Positions 1 to 8,435 of a stretch of 64,000 nucleotides of DNA are shown here, piece by piece (the stretch's first letter is position 1; the number at the start of each line of letters is the position of its first letter). The notes below the pieces were generated by a model that had not been told where the DNA came from, did not search any database, and saw nothing but the letters and a program-made list of their open reading frames with translations. Made by a program: the position numbers and the translations under genes. This DNA comes from Syntrophaceae bacterium UBA6087 (GTDB taxonomy: Bacteria; Desulfobacterota; Desulfomonilia; UBA1062): contig DIXF01000018.1 of NCBI GenBank assembly GCA_002448235.1, forward strand, positions 62,001 to 126,000, written 5' to 3'.

Positions 1-192
1 CCCGCTTCCCGTGACTTCCTTGATGAAATCGCAGGCCTTCTCGAAGAGCTTTTCCGTCTTCTGAAGATCGATGATATGGATGCCGTTACGGGATCCGAAA
101 ATGTAGGGTTTCATCTTGGGGTTCCATCTCGGTGTCTGATGGCCGAAATGCACCCCTGCCTCTAAGAGCTGCTTCATGGTTACTACGGGCAT
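1..192 (-). CDS. rpsB: 30S ribosomal protein S2, 5' part (partial)
   Basis: The first 64 codons of the small-subunit protein S2 run off the left edge of the window. The translation begins MPVVTMKQLLEAGVHFGHQT, and the GVHFGHQTxRWNPKM segment is diagnostic of S2. S2 binds the 30S head-body junction and is needed for S1 recruitment. The ATG at 190-192 follows an AGGAGG Shine-Dalgarno at the normal distance. The next gene upstream is an unrelated hydrolase 182 bp away, so rpsB probably has its own promoter, and a hairpin lies in its leader. tsf, the usual 3' partner, would lie outside the window. Confidence 0.97.
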   Translation of the reverse strand, partial: MPVVTMKQLLEAGVHFGHQTPRWNPKMKPYIFGSRNGIHIIDLQKTEKLFEKACDFIKEVTGSG

Positions 193-292
193 TGCTTGTT
201 CCTCCTTGGTTTTTCCTCCGTCCCACAGGATCAATCCTTATACTGTTAAGGACACCGGGATCCTGCTTCTAAAGAGAAGGACGTGTGTTTTG

Positions 293-319
293 GTGAGCCC
301 TTTATCATACAAGGCTCAC
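293..319 (-). promoter_or_regulatory. Hairpin in the rpsB 5' leader
   Basis: GTGAGCC (293-299) and GGCTCAC (313-319) form a perfect 7-bp stem with a 13-nt loop, about 100 nt upstream of the rpsB start. No T-run follows it on either strand, so it is not an obvious terminator. Leaders that bind S2 for autoregulation are known for rpsB in other bacteria. Assigning that role here is inference. Confidence 0.3.
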
Positions 320-374
320 GGTTTCAAGGTCTTAAATAATATTATAAGCGATTCTTTTCTTTTATACTCATTAT

Positions 375-932
375 TTACCGGAAAAGGGGGGCAAGCTTCT
401 TGAATTGCTCCGTTCCTGCCTTTTCAAGGAGCATGAATGCGGTCATCTCCGTAGAGTAGACCGCCGCCCCTGCCCTTCCCATTTCGGCTAAGGCCGTTTG
501 CCTGTCCCGGTCCCTCCGCGAACAGACGGCATCTTCGGCTACGATAACCCGATACCCTGCCATGAGCAGGTCCATGACTGTCTGAAAGACGCAGACGTGG
601 GCCTCTATGCCGGTCACGATCACGGTCTTTTTGGCAAGTGAGTTTACCCGGGTGTTGATGACCGGGTCCCGGTAAAGGCTGAAGTGCAGCTTCTCATATC
701 GCGGCATTCCCGTGACATGGGCGCCAATCTCGTCAATGGTCGGACCGAGCCCTTTCGGGTACTGCTCGGAGATGAGGATCGGCATTTCGAAGACCCGCGC
801 AGTCTCAAGGAGAATGATGCTGTTCTTGAGGAACGTCTCGCGGGAGCCTTCCTCCATGGCGGCAAACAGCTTCTGCTGGATATCCACGGTCATCAGCAGG
901 CAGTCTTCTGCCCGCAGGAGATATGAGCTCAT
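375..932 (-). CDS. Isochorismatase-family cysteine hydrolase
   Basis: This is a 185-aa member of the isochorismatase-like hydrolase fold. The catalytic triad is visible as D17 (VDIQ), K81 (YEKLHFS) and C114 (EAHVC), in the usual order and spacing. Members cleave isochorismate, nicotinamide or other amides and N-carbamoyl compounds. The sequence does not specify the substrate, and there is no siderophore or NAD-salvage neighbour to help. The ATG at 932 is preferred over the upstream in-frame start at 1013 because the family begins close to the catalytic Asp and an AAGGA sequence lies about 10 nt before it. DUF554 lies 141 bp upstream on the same strand, so cotranscription is possible. Confidence 0.85.
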   Translation of the reverse strand: MSSYLLRAEDCLLMTVDIQQKLFAAMEEGSRETFLKNSIILLETARVFEMPILISEQYPKGLGPTIDEIGAHVTGMPRYEKLHFSLYRDPVINTRVNSLAKKTVIVTGIEAHVCVFQTVMDLLMAGYRVIVAEDAVCSRRDRDRQTALAEMGRAGAAVYSTEMTAFMLLEKAGTEQFKKLAPLFR

Positions 933-1073
933 AGGCCTGTCCTTGACATAAAATTTGCTGCGTCTCTTTCTTAGTACAGATGAAATCACTTTGGCAATGC
1001 CCGAATGGGACATGAACCGGCAGGTAAGGATGAGCCGACCGGAAAGAATGGGGTTTAAGGCCGGTCGGGACGG

Positions 1074-1751
1074 TTACGCAAAAAGCAGCGGATACAGCGC
1101 TGCATAGACAAGTGCGGGAACGAGATTGCCCACCCGTATGGCGAGCAGTCCGAGGAGGTTGATGCCGATGCCTAAGATGATCAGGCCTCCGGTTGAGGTT
1201 ATGGATGCCAGCACGGCAGGTTCCTGGAGAAAAGCGAGGTGCGAGGCAACGATGGTGAGCCCGCCCTGAACCACAAGCACGGATAAAGCCGAAAAAGCGA
1301 CGCCGATCCCCAGCGTGGAGGTAAGCGCTACCGATGCGACCCCGTCCAGCAGGGATTTCAGATACAGGACGCCTGCATCGCCGGTCGTTCCTTCCTGGAT
1401 GCAGCCGACAATGGTCATGGCCCCGGCGAGGTACAGGACAGTAGCGGAGACGAAACCCTGGACAAAGGTGGCGGACCCTGATTTGAAGCCTTTTTTCAGA
1501 CGGTCCCCGATCCACGCGATACCTCTTTCGATCCGCAGGATTTCACCGGTGATCCCGCCCAGGAGAAGGCAGGCAACGGCAGGGATGAGGTCGTCGGCCG
1601 TCAGGGCCATTTTCAGACCGATCACCACCACCGCCAGGCCCAGCGCATGCATGAGGGTTCCCCTGATGCTATCCGTGATCAGCCTTCCTGCATAGAGGCC
1701 TACAACCGAACCCACAACCACGGCACCGGCGTTCACAATCGTACCTACCAT
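1074..1751 (-). CDS. DUF554 family membrane protein
   Basis: This 225-aa, very hydrophobic protein starts MVGTIVNAGAVVVGSVVGL, the typical start of the DUF554 (YdfK-like) family, and has about six or seven membrane segments with glycine-rich helices. The family's function is unknown. The gene is transcribed divergently from an ArsR-type regulator, and the two starts are 145 bp apart. A metal-related transport role under that regulator is an attractive inference, but nothing in this protein, such as a His/Cys cluster, proves it. GGAG lies just before the ATG. Confidence 0.8.
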   Translation of the reverse strand: MVGTIVNAGAVVVGSVVGLYAGRLITDSIRGTLMHALGLAVVVIGLKMALTADDLIPAVACLLLGGITGEILRIERGIAWIGDRLKKGFKSGSATFVQGFVSATVLYLAGAMTIVGCIQEGTTGDAGVLYLKSLLDGVASVALTSTLGIGVAFSALSVLVVQGGLTIVASHLAFLQEPAVLASITSTGGLIILGIGINLLGLLAIRVGNLVPALVYAALYPLLFA

Positions 1752-1775
1752 TGGCGCTCCCCTTTATGCTGGAAG

Positions 1776-1805
1776 TATCTACAGAAGGTATCCTTGCCCC
1801 GTCAA
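1776..1805 (-). promoter_or_regulatory. Probable sigma70 promoter for the DUF554 gene
   Basis: On the minus strand, TTGACG (complement of 1800-1805) is followed after 18 nt by TAGATA (complement of 1776-1781), about 25 nt before the DUF554 ATG. The match to the consensus is moderate. Confidence 0.4.
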
Positions 1806-1860
1806 TCACAAAGATACACGGGCCTGCGGCGAAACACCGTCGCCACGCCATACTGTGCTA

Positions 1861-1889
1861 TTGACATCTTGGTCATATAAAATTACATT
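1861..1889 (+). promoter_or_regulatory. Strong promoter of the ArsR gene with an embedded dyad
   Basis: TTGACA (1861-1866), a 17-nt spacer and TACATT (1884-1889) form a near-consensus sigma70 promoter. The ATG of the regulator is at 1897, only about 7 nt after the -10 box, so the predicted transcript would start on or next to the start codon. A short dyad TGAC-N6-GTCA (1862-1875) lies between the promoter elements, where an autoregulatory operator would be expected. Confidence 0.6.
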
Positions 1890-1896
1890 ATTACCA

Positions 1897-2250
1897 ATGG
1901 ATACCGTACATCCATCAGATCCTGCAGACCGGACGTCGAAACTGGACAGGATCAAAGAGCTCCTTCCTGCAGAGGAGGGTGTGGCGAACGAGCTTGCCGA
2001 TTTCTTCAAGCTCTTCGGTGATTCCACCCGTATAAAAATCCTGTTCGCCCTCGGTGCATCGGAGTTATGCGTAGGCGACATAGCAGACCTGCTTTCCATG
2101 AACCATTCCGCAATTTCCCACCAGCTGAGGCTCCTAAGCAGAGCCCGCCTGATCAAATCGCGAAAAATAGGCAAGCACGTCTACTACTCTCTGAGCGACA
2201 AGCACATAAAAAATGTCCTCGCACAGGGGTTTGAACATCTTCAGGAATGA
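1897..2250 (+). CDS. ArsR/SmtB-family metal-sensing repressor
   Basis: This is a 117-aa winged-helix regulator. The ArsR core is visible: KLFGDSTRIKIL (dimer/HTH scaffold), ELCVGDIADLL and the recognition helix NHSAISHQLRLL. The C-terminal helix carries D101-x-H103-x10-H114-x2-E117, which matches the alpha-5 zinc-site pattern of SmtB/CzrA-type sensors. C58 is the only cysteine in the alpha-3 region, so an arsenic-type CxC site is absent. The protein therefore probably senses Zn, Co or Ni. The start was set at ATG 1897 because the family begins shortly before the first helix. A GTG at 1855 would place the promoter inside the gene. No Shine-Dalgarno precedes 1897, consistent with a leaderless mRNA. 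No metal pump is adjacent; the divergent DUF554 gene is the best target candidate. Confidence 0.88.
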   Translation: MDTVHPSDPADRTSKLDRIKELLPAEEGVANELADFFKLFGDSTRIKILFALGASELCVGDIADLLSMNHSAISHQLRLLSRARLIKSRKIGKHVYYSLSDKHIKNVLAQGFEHLQE

Positions 2251-2342
2251 TTCAGTAATCCTTCGCCCGCCCGAATATTTTAATTTTTTTTACAAACCAT
2301 TTGTCCTTTCCTTTAGTTATTCCGATATAAGGAAAAATACCG

Positions 2343-3506
2343 ATGACAAAAAAAAGACATCAGGGACTCATGTTCAGCATACTGCAGGATGAAAATCCGA
2401 ATCAGGCATTGAGGATTCGCCGTTTCTTCATGGCATTCTCCGCGTACCTCATGTGGATGATGCTCATAACCTATTGTTATTATCAGGGATGGTTCCGGAT
2501 GTCCCTGTATGGCCTGATCGTTACGAATGTTGCGGTCCTGGCGCTGAACCTCGCCATTTATCTCGTTTTTCGAACAGGACTGAACAAACGGTTCAAAGAC
2601 CCGAGCCTGACCATGTACCAGATGATCCAGGCCACCTTCGGCGCCATGATCGTAGCCTACTATACCGATCAGGTCAGGGGGATCGTCCTGCTTCTCTACC
2701 TGGTCGTATTTATCTTTGGCGTATTCAGACTCCAGCTCCGGCAGTTTTTCATCCTGGCGCTGTATGCGCTCACCGGGTACGGCTATGTAATCGTGCTTCT
2801 GCTCGCCAACCATCCGCACAGAATCAACTTTCAGGAGGCCATCCTCTACTGGATCGTGCTGGCAGCGGTGCTGTCATGGTTCGCCGCCATCGGAAGCTAT
2901 ATCAATCACTTGAGAGAAAAGCTCGTGAAAGCCAATTTCGAGCTGAGCCAGGCCAATGAGAGAATACGGCAGTCTGCGATCATCGATGAGCTTACGGGGG
3001 TTTTCAACCGCCGCCAGATGATCAGGATCCTCGAGAGGGAAAAATCTCTTGCCGATCGAGGCCAGGCATCGTTCTCCTTCTGTATCCTGGACCTCGACGA
3101 CTTCAAGCACGTCAATGATACCTTCGGGCATCAGGTCGGTGATACGGTGCTTAGGACACTGGTCCAGACGATACAGAGCAACATCCGAGAACAGGACTAC
3201 GTAGCCCGCTACGGTGGTGAGGAGTTTGTCGTTATCCTCGCCTATCCGGATATGGAAGAGGCTGTGGCCTGTGCCGAACGGATAAAAAGTCTCGCCGCCT
3301 CGATCGTTTTCCCGGGGCTGCCCGAGGATTTCAGGATCACCATCTCGATGGGACTCACGCGCTACGTTCCGCTGGAATCCATCGATACGCTCATCGGCAG
3401 GGCCGACACAGCGCTCTACCGGGCGAAGACAAACGGGAAGAACAGGCTCGTGATGGAAAAGCCGCCCAGGTATGAGATCATGTGCGCAGAAAGATCCATC
3501 GCCTAG
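2343..3506 (+). CDS. Membrane-bound diguanylate cyclase (GGDEF)
   Basis: This 387-aa protein has an N-terminal domain with about six membrane helices (residues 28-185), a short coiled linker (186-212) and a GGDEF domain (213-372). The active-site loop is GGEEF (291-295), so the cyclase should be active. The inhibitory RxxD site (R282-EQ-D285) lies five residues before it, so product inhibition is expected. It makes the second messenger c-di-GMP from two GTP at the inner membrane. The membrane domain resembles MASE-type sensor modules, and its signal is unknown. AAGGA precedes the ATG. No effector domain or partner gene is adjacent. Confidence 0.93.
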   Translation: MTKKRHQGLMFSILQDENPNQALRIRRFFMAFSAYLMWMMLITYCYYQGWFRMSLYGLIVTNVAVLALNLAIYLVFRTGLNKRFKDPSLTMYQMIQATFGAMIVAYYTDQVRGIVLLLYLVVFIFGVFRLQLRQFFILALYALTGYGYVIVLLLANHPHRINFQEAILYWIVLAAVLSWFAAIGSYINHLREKLVKANFELSQANERIRQSAIIDELTGVFNRRQMIRILEREKSLADRGQASFSFCILDLDDFKHVNDTFGHQVGDTVLRTLVQTIQSNIREQDYVARYGGEEFVVILAYPDMEEAVACAERIKSLAASIVFPGLPEDFRITISMGLTRYVPLESIDTLIGRADTALYRAKTNGKNRLVMEKPPRYEIMCAERSIA

Positions 3507-3596
3507 GATGTCCCTTCAGGCCATTTCTCGGGAATGACCGGATAGCACTCAAGCCTGTTGCACCCTCGATCATATATCCCTTGCAGACCTCTTCTT

Positions 3597-5393
3597 CTAA
3601 CGCGGTGAGAATGATTTGTACGGGTGCCTTTGTCCTTTCAGCAGCCTGGCAAGATTGACCCGGGCGGGATGAAAACCGGGATCAATGCGCAACGCCTTCT
3701 TAAAGCAGGATCTCCCTTCTTCAATCTTGCCCTGCAGGGTGAAACACTCGCCGAGATTGTTCCAGGCTTCGACATAGGAAGGGTTCAGTACAAGCGCCTT
3801 GGTAAATTCCTGATGTGCGACCTCTATATTGCTGCCGAGCTTATAGATTCCTTTGCCGATGTAATAGTGAGACAGGGCGGACGTGGGATTCAGCTCCGAG
3901 GCCCGGTAATAATAGCGTAGGGCTTCCTTATCCTTTCCCTGCTTCTCCAGGGCAAGCGCCAGATTCATGTGTGCGAGGCAATAGCCCGGGTATATCCTGA
4001 TTGCTTCGCGATACTGATCTTCCGCTTCCTGCAATTGCCCTTTCTCATAGAGCGCGCACCCCAGATTGTGGTGCGCCAGGTAGTTGTTCCGGGTGACGTC
4101 GGCGGTATGCGTGAACAACGAGGTGCTGTCTTTCCAGATGCCTGCCTGAAGCCAGGCCAGGCCCGTAAGCAGGCCAAGCACGATCGGAACAGCCCAGCCG
4201 GCAGCTGTCTTGGCGTAACTCCATCGGGCAGAAAGGTCGCCGAGCCCCCATGCAGTCATGATGAATATCCCGATGAGAGGCACATAGGTGTAGCGGTCGG
4301 CCAGGGACTGTCCTCCGACCTGGATGATACCGATGACCGGCACCAGGGTACCCAGGTACCAGAACCACCCAACGGCCATGTAGGGAAGCTTTTTCCGCAT
4401 CCGAAGCACGACCGCCGTCACGGCAAGAAGGAAGACGAGCGCTGCAGCCGCCGATATCGGGCTGATCGAGCGGGGAAGCGGGTAAAAAACCGCGAGACCG
4501 GCAGGCCATACCATTTTGGCGAGGTATGCGGTATACGAGAGAAGAGAGTTTGCGATTCTGAAAAATATCGGCACGTTTTCAAGGGTGTTCACCGCGCCGC
4601 CGCTATGCTGCGCCACAAAGGTTATGATGCTCGAACACCCTGCCATGATAAACAGGGGGACTTTCTCCCACAAAAGGGGCTGAAACCCTGAGCCGGCAAA
4701 GCCGGGCCTCCCCCTGCCCCTCCATCCGGCCTCCGGAGAAGCGTTCGCCCCCGGCAGCCTCCTTAACGGCCAGTGATCCAGCAGCAGAAGGACAAAGGGA
4801 AGCGTGACCAGCATGGGCTTTGCCATAAGGCCCAGCGCAAAATAGCCCATGACGGGCAGATATCTTCGCACGCCGGGCTTCTGAGCATAACGGGCATATC
4901 CGAGCAGGGTGAGCAGGGCAAAAAAGGTGCTCAAGACATCCTTGCGCTCGGAAATCCAAGCGACCGACTCTACATGGAGAGGATGCAGCGCGAAAAGCGC
5001 TGCCACGAGGAAGCTTCTCCAGCACGCACCGGTGCAGAAACGGAGAAAGAGGAACAACAGCAGCGTGTTGGCCGCATGGAAAAGGACGTTTATAAGATGA
5101 TGCATCCCGGGCTGCAGTCCGAACAACTGTATATCCGACATATGAGAAAGCCAGGTGACCGGGTGCCAGTTGGAGGCATACAGAGAGGTAAACGCCCATG
5201 AGACACCTTTCAGGGTCAGCCCCTCCCGGACTGCAGCGTTATATCTCACGTAGGTACCGTCATCCAGCGAGATGAAGTCAAATGTTGCCGACTGTGAGTA
5301 CACAACCGTGACAGCGAGGATAAGAATGGAGGCGGCGATTATTTCTTTCCCATACCGGTGAAAGGGTCCGGCCGTCGCTCTTTCAGACATCAT
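3597..5393 (-). CDS. Multi-pass membrane protein with C-terminal TPR repeats (PMT/TMTC-like)
   Basis: This 598-aa protein has roughly ten membrane helices (residues 17-415) followed by four or so tetratricopeptide repeats (about 430-590; motifs such as NLGCALYEKGQLQEAEDQY and NLGECFTLQGKIEEG). The first periplasmic loop has an acidic pair, SLDDGTYV, and the sequence WHPVTWLSHM. This arrangement is typical of the bacterial TMTC-like/O-mannosyltransferase-like (GT-C) family with TPRs that is abundant in Deltaproteobacteria. Glycosyl transfer from a lipid-linked sugar is the family-based guess; the acceptor is unknown. It stands alone between a diguanylate cyclase and a phosphatase. The first of two adjacent Met codons is used. 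Confidence 0.75.
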   Translation of the reverse strand: MMSERATAGPFHRYGKEIIAASILILAVTVVYSQSATFDFISLDDGTYVRYNAAVREGLTLKGVSWAFTSLYASNWHPVTWLSHMSDIQLFGLQPGMHHLINVLFHAANTLLLFLFLRFCTGACWRSFLVAALFALHPLHVESVAWISERKDVLSTFFALLTLLGYARYAQKPGVRRYLPVMGYFALGLMAKPMLVTLPFVLLLLDHWPLRRLPGANASPEAGWRGRGRPGFAGSGFQPLLWEKVPLFIMAGCSSIITFVAQHSGGAVNTLENVPIFFRIANSLLSYTAYLAKMVWPAGLAVFYPLPRSISPISAAAALVFLLAVTAVVLRMRKKLPYMAVGWFWYLGTLVPVIGIIQVGGQSLADRYTYVPLIGIFIMTAWGLGDLSARWSYAKTAAGWAVPIVLGLLTGLAWLQAGIWKDSTSLFTHTADVTRNNYLAHHNLGCALYEKGQLQEAEDQYREAIRIYPGYCLAHMNLALALEKQGKDKEALRYYYRASELNPTSALSHYYIGKGIYKLGSNIEVAHQEFTKALVLNPSYVEAWNNLGECFTLQGKIEEGRSCFKKALRIDPGFHPARVNLARLLKGQRHPYKSFSPR

Positions 5394-5588
5394 TTCCTAC
5401 GATCCCTTTTGCTCTTTTCCTCTCATCAGCTCTTAAACTCCCTTCAATGAAGCTTTTAAACAAGCGGATACCATGAATAATACTCCCCGTAGATTTTCCC
5501 GCAAGACGGCCCCTTTGAGGTTCCTGAAAGGTTGTACACTCGGACGCGCACCAGATAAGAGTCTCGCCGGCCATGGGAGAAGCTTTAT

Positions 5589-6242
5589 CTAGACATACCC
5601 CAGAAGGTCCCCGGGCTTTTCAATGAGAGCCTCTGCACCGCCGGAAATGAGCTGCTGCCGTGACTGGTAGCCCCATAGAACGCCCACGGGAAACATCCCG
5701 GCCTTCAGCGCGGTTTGAATGTCGATGTCCGAATCCCCGGTGAAGAGAATCTGCTCGGGATCGAGGCGCATATCCTGCGCGATGGCGATCGCCTGCGAAG
5801 GATCGGGTTTTCTCGGCCTGCCGAACTCAAGCCCCCGTACCTGGAAAAAATTCCACGATCCGAGGAGGGCCTCTACCATTGTCCTGGTAAAGGATTCCAG
5901 CTTATTGGACAGAACGGCAAGGAGTATCCCCTTGCGGGCAAGCTCATCGAGAAGTTCGGGGATTCCCGGATAGGGCTGCGAAGTATCGGACCACCGCCCT
6001 GCATACTCTTCCCTCATCATCGCAACAGCCCTGGCCACGGTCGGTTCATCGCGCCTGTCGTCCGGCAGTGCACGGTATGCGAGCACGTCGATGCCGCCGC
6101 CTACAAACGCCAGATACGCATCACGCTCATGGAGGGGAAAACCAAAGCTCGCCAGGACGACATTCATGGAGCCTGCGATATCGGTCAAGGTATCCAGGAG
6201 AGTCCCGTCGAGATCGAAGATAACCGCCCTTTTTCCACCCAT
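5589..6242 (-). CDS. HAD-superfamily hydrolase, phosphoglycolate-phosphatase-like
   Basis: This is a 217-aa HAD subfamily IA protein. Motif I is D10-L-D12-GTLLDT, with the nucleophile and acid/base aspartates. Motif II is VLSNK near residue 110, and the C-terminal TGDSDIDIQTALKAGM carries the metal-binding aspartates. This is the Gph/PpaX pattern. Phosphoglycolate, pyrophosphate or a sugar phosphate are possible substrates. AAGG lies about 11 nt before the ATG. Nothing nearby narrows the substrate. Confidence 0.85.
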   Translation of the reverse strand: MGGKRAVIFDLDGTLLDTLTDIAGSMNVVLASFGFPLHERDAYLAFVGGGIDVLAYRALPDDRRDEPTVARAVAMMREEYAGRWSDTSQPYPGIPELLDELARKGILLAVLSNKLESFTRTMVEALLGSWNFFQVRGLEFGRPRKPDPSQAIAIAQDMRLDPEQILFTGDSDIDIQTALKAGMFPVGVLWGYQSRQQLISGGAEALIEKPGDLLGYV

Positions 6243-6327
6243 ATCATCATCCTTGTCTTAAAGATAATGATGCTCTTCCACAAATATCATTTCTTTGCAA
6301 GTCTCCAGGTGAGAAAGGCGGGATCTG

Positions 6328-7698
6328 TCACGATCCTTTCCGGTACATGGACATTGCCACTGCCATCTGGACGGCTGCTTCAACGGTGTGCGCAACGGGC
6401 ACGCCGTTTATCTCGAAGCCTTCCACGAGCATGCGGTATCTTTCAAGCCTCGGGACATAGGCGATCATGGGTTTTCCGATCTGCCGGCTGACAATGCTCA
6501 GGCGTGCGCCGAGATCGGACGTCAGCCCGGGGGCGTACGGAAGAAGGAGCATCAGGAGGCAGTCGATATCGTCGAACGAGCCGATCACGCGTGCCGTCTC
6601 GACATAATCGTCATCGGTCGAGGTCCCGGTCAGGTCGACCGGGTTGACGCAGGTTGCGATGGAAGCGATCGCGGGTTTGAGCCTCTGGCGTATCATGTCC
6701 TGCTCATACGGCTTGAATGCCGGGACGTTTATCCCGTATTCATAGCAGATGTCCGTAGCCAGGGCGCCGTGTCCGCCGCTCAAGGTCACGATGCTGATGT
6801 TGCCTTTGATCGGCGTCTGGTAAGCACTTAACGCTTCACTGAAATACATGAGCTCGGAAGGGTCCTTTGCCTCTACGATCCCGCTTTGTTTGAGCAGCGA
6901 GGAAAATACCCGGTAATCCCCTGCCAGAGAAGCCGTATGACTCGATACGGCCTTGCTCCCCCCAGGGCTCTTTCCCGCCTTCAGCAGGATAATGGGCTTT
7001 CTGCACCGGCTTGCCGTTTGGAGGAACTCGCGACCCTCGTCATCCCTGAAACCCTCGACATACAGGCAGATCACCTTGGTGTGATCGTCCTTCTCCAGAT
7101 AATCCAGCAGCTCTACCTCCCTGACAATGGCCTTGTTTCCTGTACTTACCGCGAGGGAAAGCCCTACTCCCTCGACGGAGAAGCCGATCATCTGGTCTAC
7201 GAGAAGCCCCCCGCTCTGACTGATCATCGCGACGTTGCCCATCTTCGGTACGGCGAAGCGTTCCGGCGAAAAAAAGAAGCTGTCGTAATAAGGCGGAGAA
7301 TAGATGCCTAAGCAGTTCGGACCGATAAAGGGGAAATCCGCCTCTCTGGCTATAGCGACAATGCGGTTCTGGGGCTCGACATTCCCTACCTCGGCAAATC
7401 CGCCCGAGATAATGACCGCGCCCTTGACCCCCGATTCGATGCAGTTCTCGAATATTCCGGGTACTGCCTCTGCCCGTGCGGATATGATAGCCAGGTCCAC
7501 ATGGTGGGGAATATCCTTCATGCTCGGATAAGCGGTTTCCCCTTTCAGCACCCCGGCCTTGGGGTTCACCGGATATGTCTCTACAGGATAGCGGTAAAGA
7601 TTCTTGTAAAAGATGATATTTGAAGGATGCATGTCGTTGTGCAGCGATACGCCGACAACGGCCAGCGACTTCGGTTCGAACAGCGGTTTGAGGTCCAT
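6328..7698 (-). CDS. Acyl-CoA ligase (ADP-forming), CoA-binding alpha subunit
   Basis: This 456-aa protein has a Rossmann CoA-binding domain (FEPKSLAVVGVS at residues 8-19) followed by two succinyl-CoA-ligase-like domains. This is the alpha architecture of ADP-forming acetate:CoA ligase. The segment SHTASLAGDYRVF resembles the region holding the phosphorylated histidine of the alpha subunit. The enzyme class converts acyl-CoA + ADP + Pi to acid + CoA + ATP, a substrate-level phosphorylation step in anaerobes. The ATP-grasp beta subunit is neither fused nor adjacent. The start at 7698 has GGGGGA seven bases upstream and fits the family; an in-frame ATG at 7764 would add 22 non-conserved residues. 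Confidence 0.85.
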   Translation of the reverse strand: MDLKPLFEPKSLAVVGVSLHNDMHPSNIIFYKNLYRYPVETYPVNPKAGVLKGETAYPSMKDIPHHVDLAIISARAEAVPGIFENCIESGVKGAVIISGGFAEVGNVEPQNRIVAIAREADFPFIGPNCLGIYSPPYYDSFFFSPERFAVPKMGNVAMISQSGGLLVDQMIGFSVEGVGLSLAVSTGNKAIVREVELLDYLEKDDHTKVICLYVEGFRDDEGREFLQTASRCRKPIILLKAGKSPGGSKAVSSHTASLAGDYRVFSSLLKQSGIVEAKDPSELMYFSEALSAYQTPIKGNISIVTLSGGHGALATDICYEYGINVPAFKPYEQDMIRQRLKPAIASIATCVNPVDLTGTSTDDDYVETARVIGSFDDIDCLLMLLLPYAPGLTSDLGARLSIVSRQIGKPMIAYVPRLERYRMLVEGFEINGVPVAHTVEAAVQMAVAMSMYRKGS

Positions 7699-7784
7699 GG
7701 AATCCCCCTTTGCAAACTGGGTGGCTACACTATCAATAATAGTGCTTCGGTGTTTCCTACCCAAGTTCGTGCAACTGAGGGCGG

Positions 7785-8255
7785 CTACTCGAAGAGAACC
7801 TCTTTCACCAGGGTTTCATAAATGGGATAGCTCTTCCCGATACAATCGAGGATATGTTCCTTGGGGTGGACAGGTCCTTTTCCGATACCCGGGCATTTCA
7901 GCCTGACATCCTCCCATGCATCGAGGGACCGCATATTCTGGAACCAGAAGGGGAACGTGCTGCACTGTAAAGGCCGGACCGGGTATATGGCGCAGCCGTT
8001 TTCAAAAAAAATGCACCTCCCGTCATCGGTTTCCCGGATGCTGTAGCTCTCCTTGAGGAGGTAGAGGCAGCGCTCCACGAATACATCTCTCGGGACCTCG
8101 ACGAAGTCGGCGATGCGGGTTATTTCCTCTTCATCGACATAGATGACGCCGGGTTCTCCCGTGCAGCACGTGCCGCATTTCCGGCATTCAAACCTGATGC
8201 CTTTGTCGAAGAAATACGATCGCGATTTTAGGTTCTCTATGAGAGGATCAGTCAT
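7785..8255 (-). CDS. YkgJ-family cysteine-cluster protein
   Basis: This is a 156-aa protein of the zinc/iron-chelating YkgJ family (UPF0153). The characteristic cluster C24-x2-C27-x2-C30-C31 is followed by ITRIADF and, further on, GCAIYPVRPLQCSTFPFW. Members bind Zn or an Fe-S cluster, and their biochemical role is mostly unknown. It is separated by 86 bp from the acyl-CoA ligase gene on the same strand and could be cotranscribed with it. The ferredoxin gene is divergent, 180 bp away. Confidence 0.88.
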   Translation of the reverse strand: MTDPLIENLKSRSYFFDKGIRFECRKCGTCCTGEPGVIYVDEEEITRIADFVEVPRDVFVERCLYLLKESYSIRETDDGRCIFFENGCAIYPVRPLQCSTFPFWFQNMRSLDAWEDVRLKCPGIGKGPVHPKEHILDCIGKSYPIYETLVKEVLFE

Positions 8256-8435
8256 ACCCCCGCCTTCTCTATTTTCTGCCTTATCCCAAGACAGTCTTCC
8301 TTGTCCGCGGGAAGTACATTCTTCTCAGCGGCCACCCGCTGATACCATATGTGGGTGAAAAATACAAAAAAAGACTTGCCATTTATCTGTAATTTCTATA
8401 CCAACCTTGCAGAATATAAGGAAAGGAGAGCATCA

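Noticed and set aside
176..403. A 75-codon plus-strand frame opposite the rpsB start
   Set aside because: It overlaps rpsB and its leader in antisense and has no homology or ribosome-binding site.
805..1515. A 236-codon frame over the isochorismatase and DUF554 genes
   Set aside because: It is Arg/Pro/His-rich and runs across two well-supported genes in a different frame.
5383..5574. A 63-codon frame between the TPR protein and the HAD gene
   Set aside because: It overlaps the TPR gene start, has no Shine-Dalgarno and no protein character.
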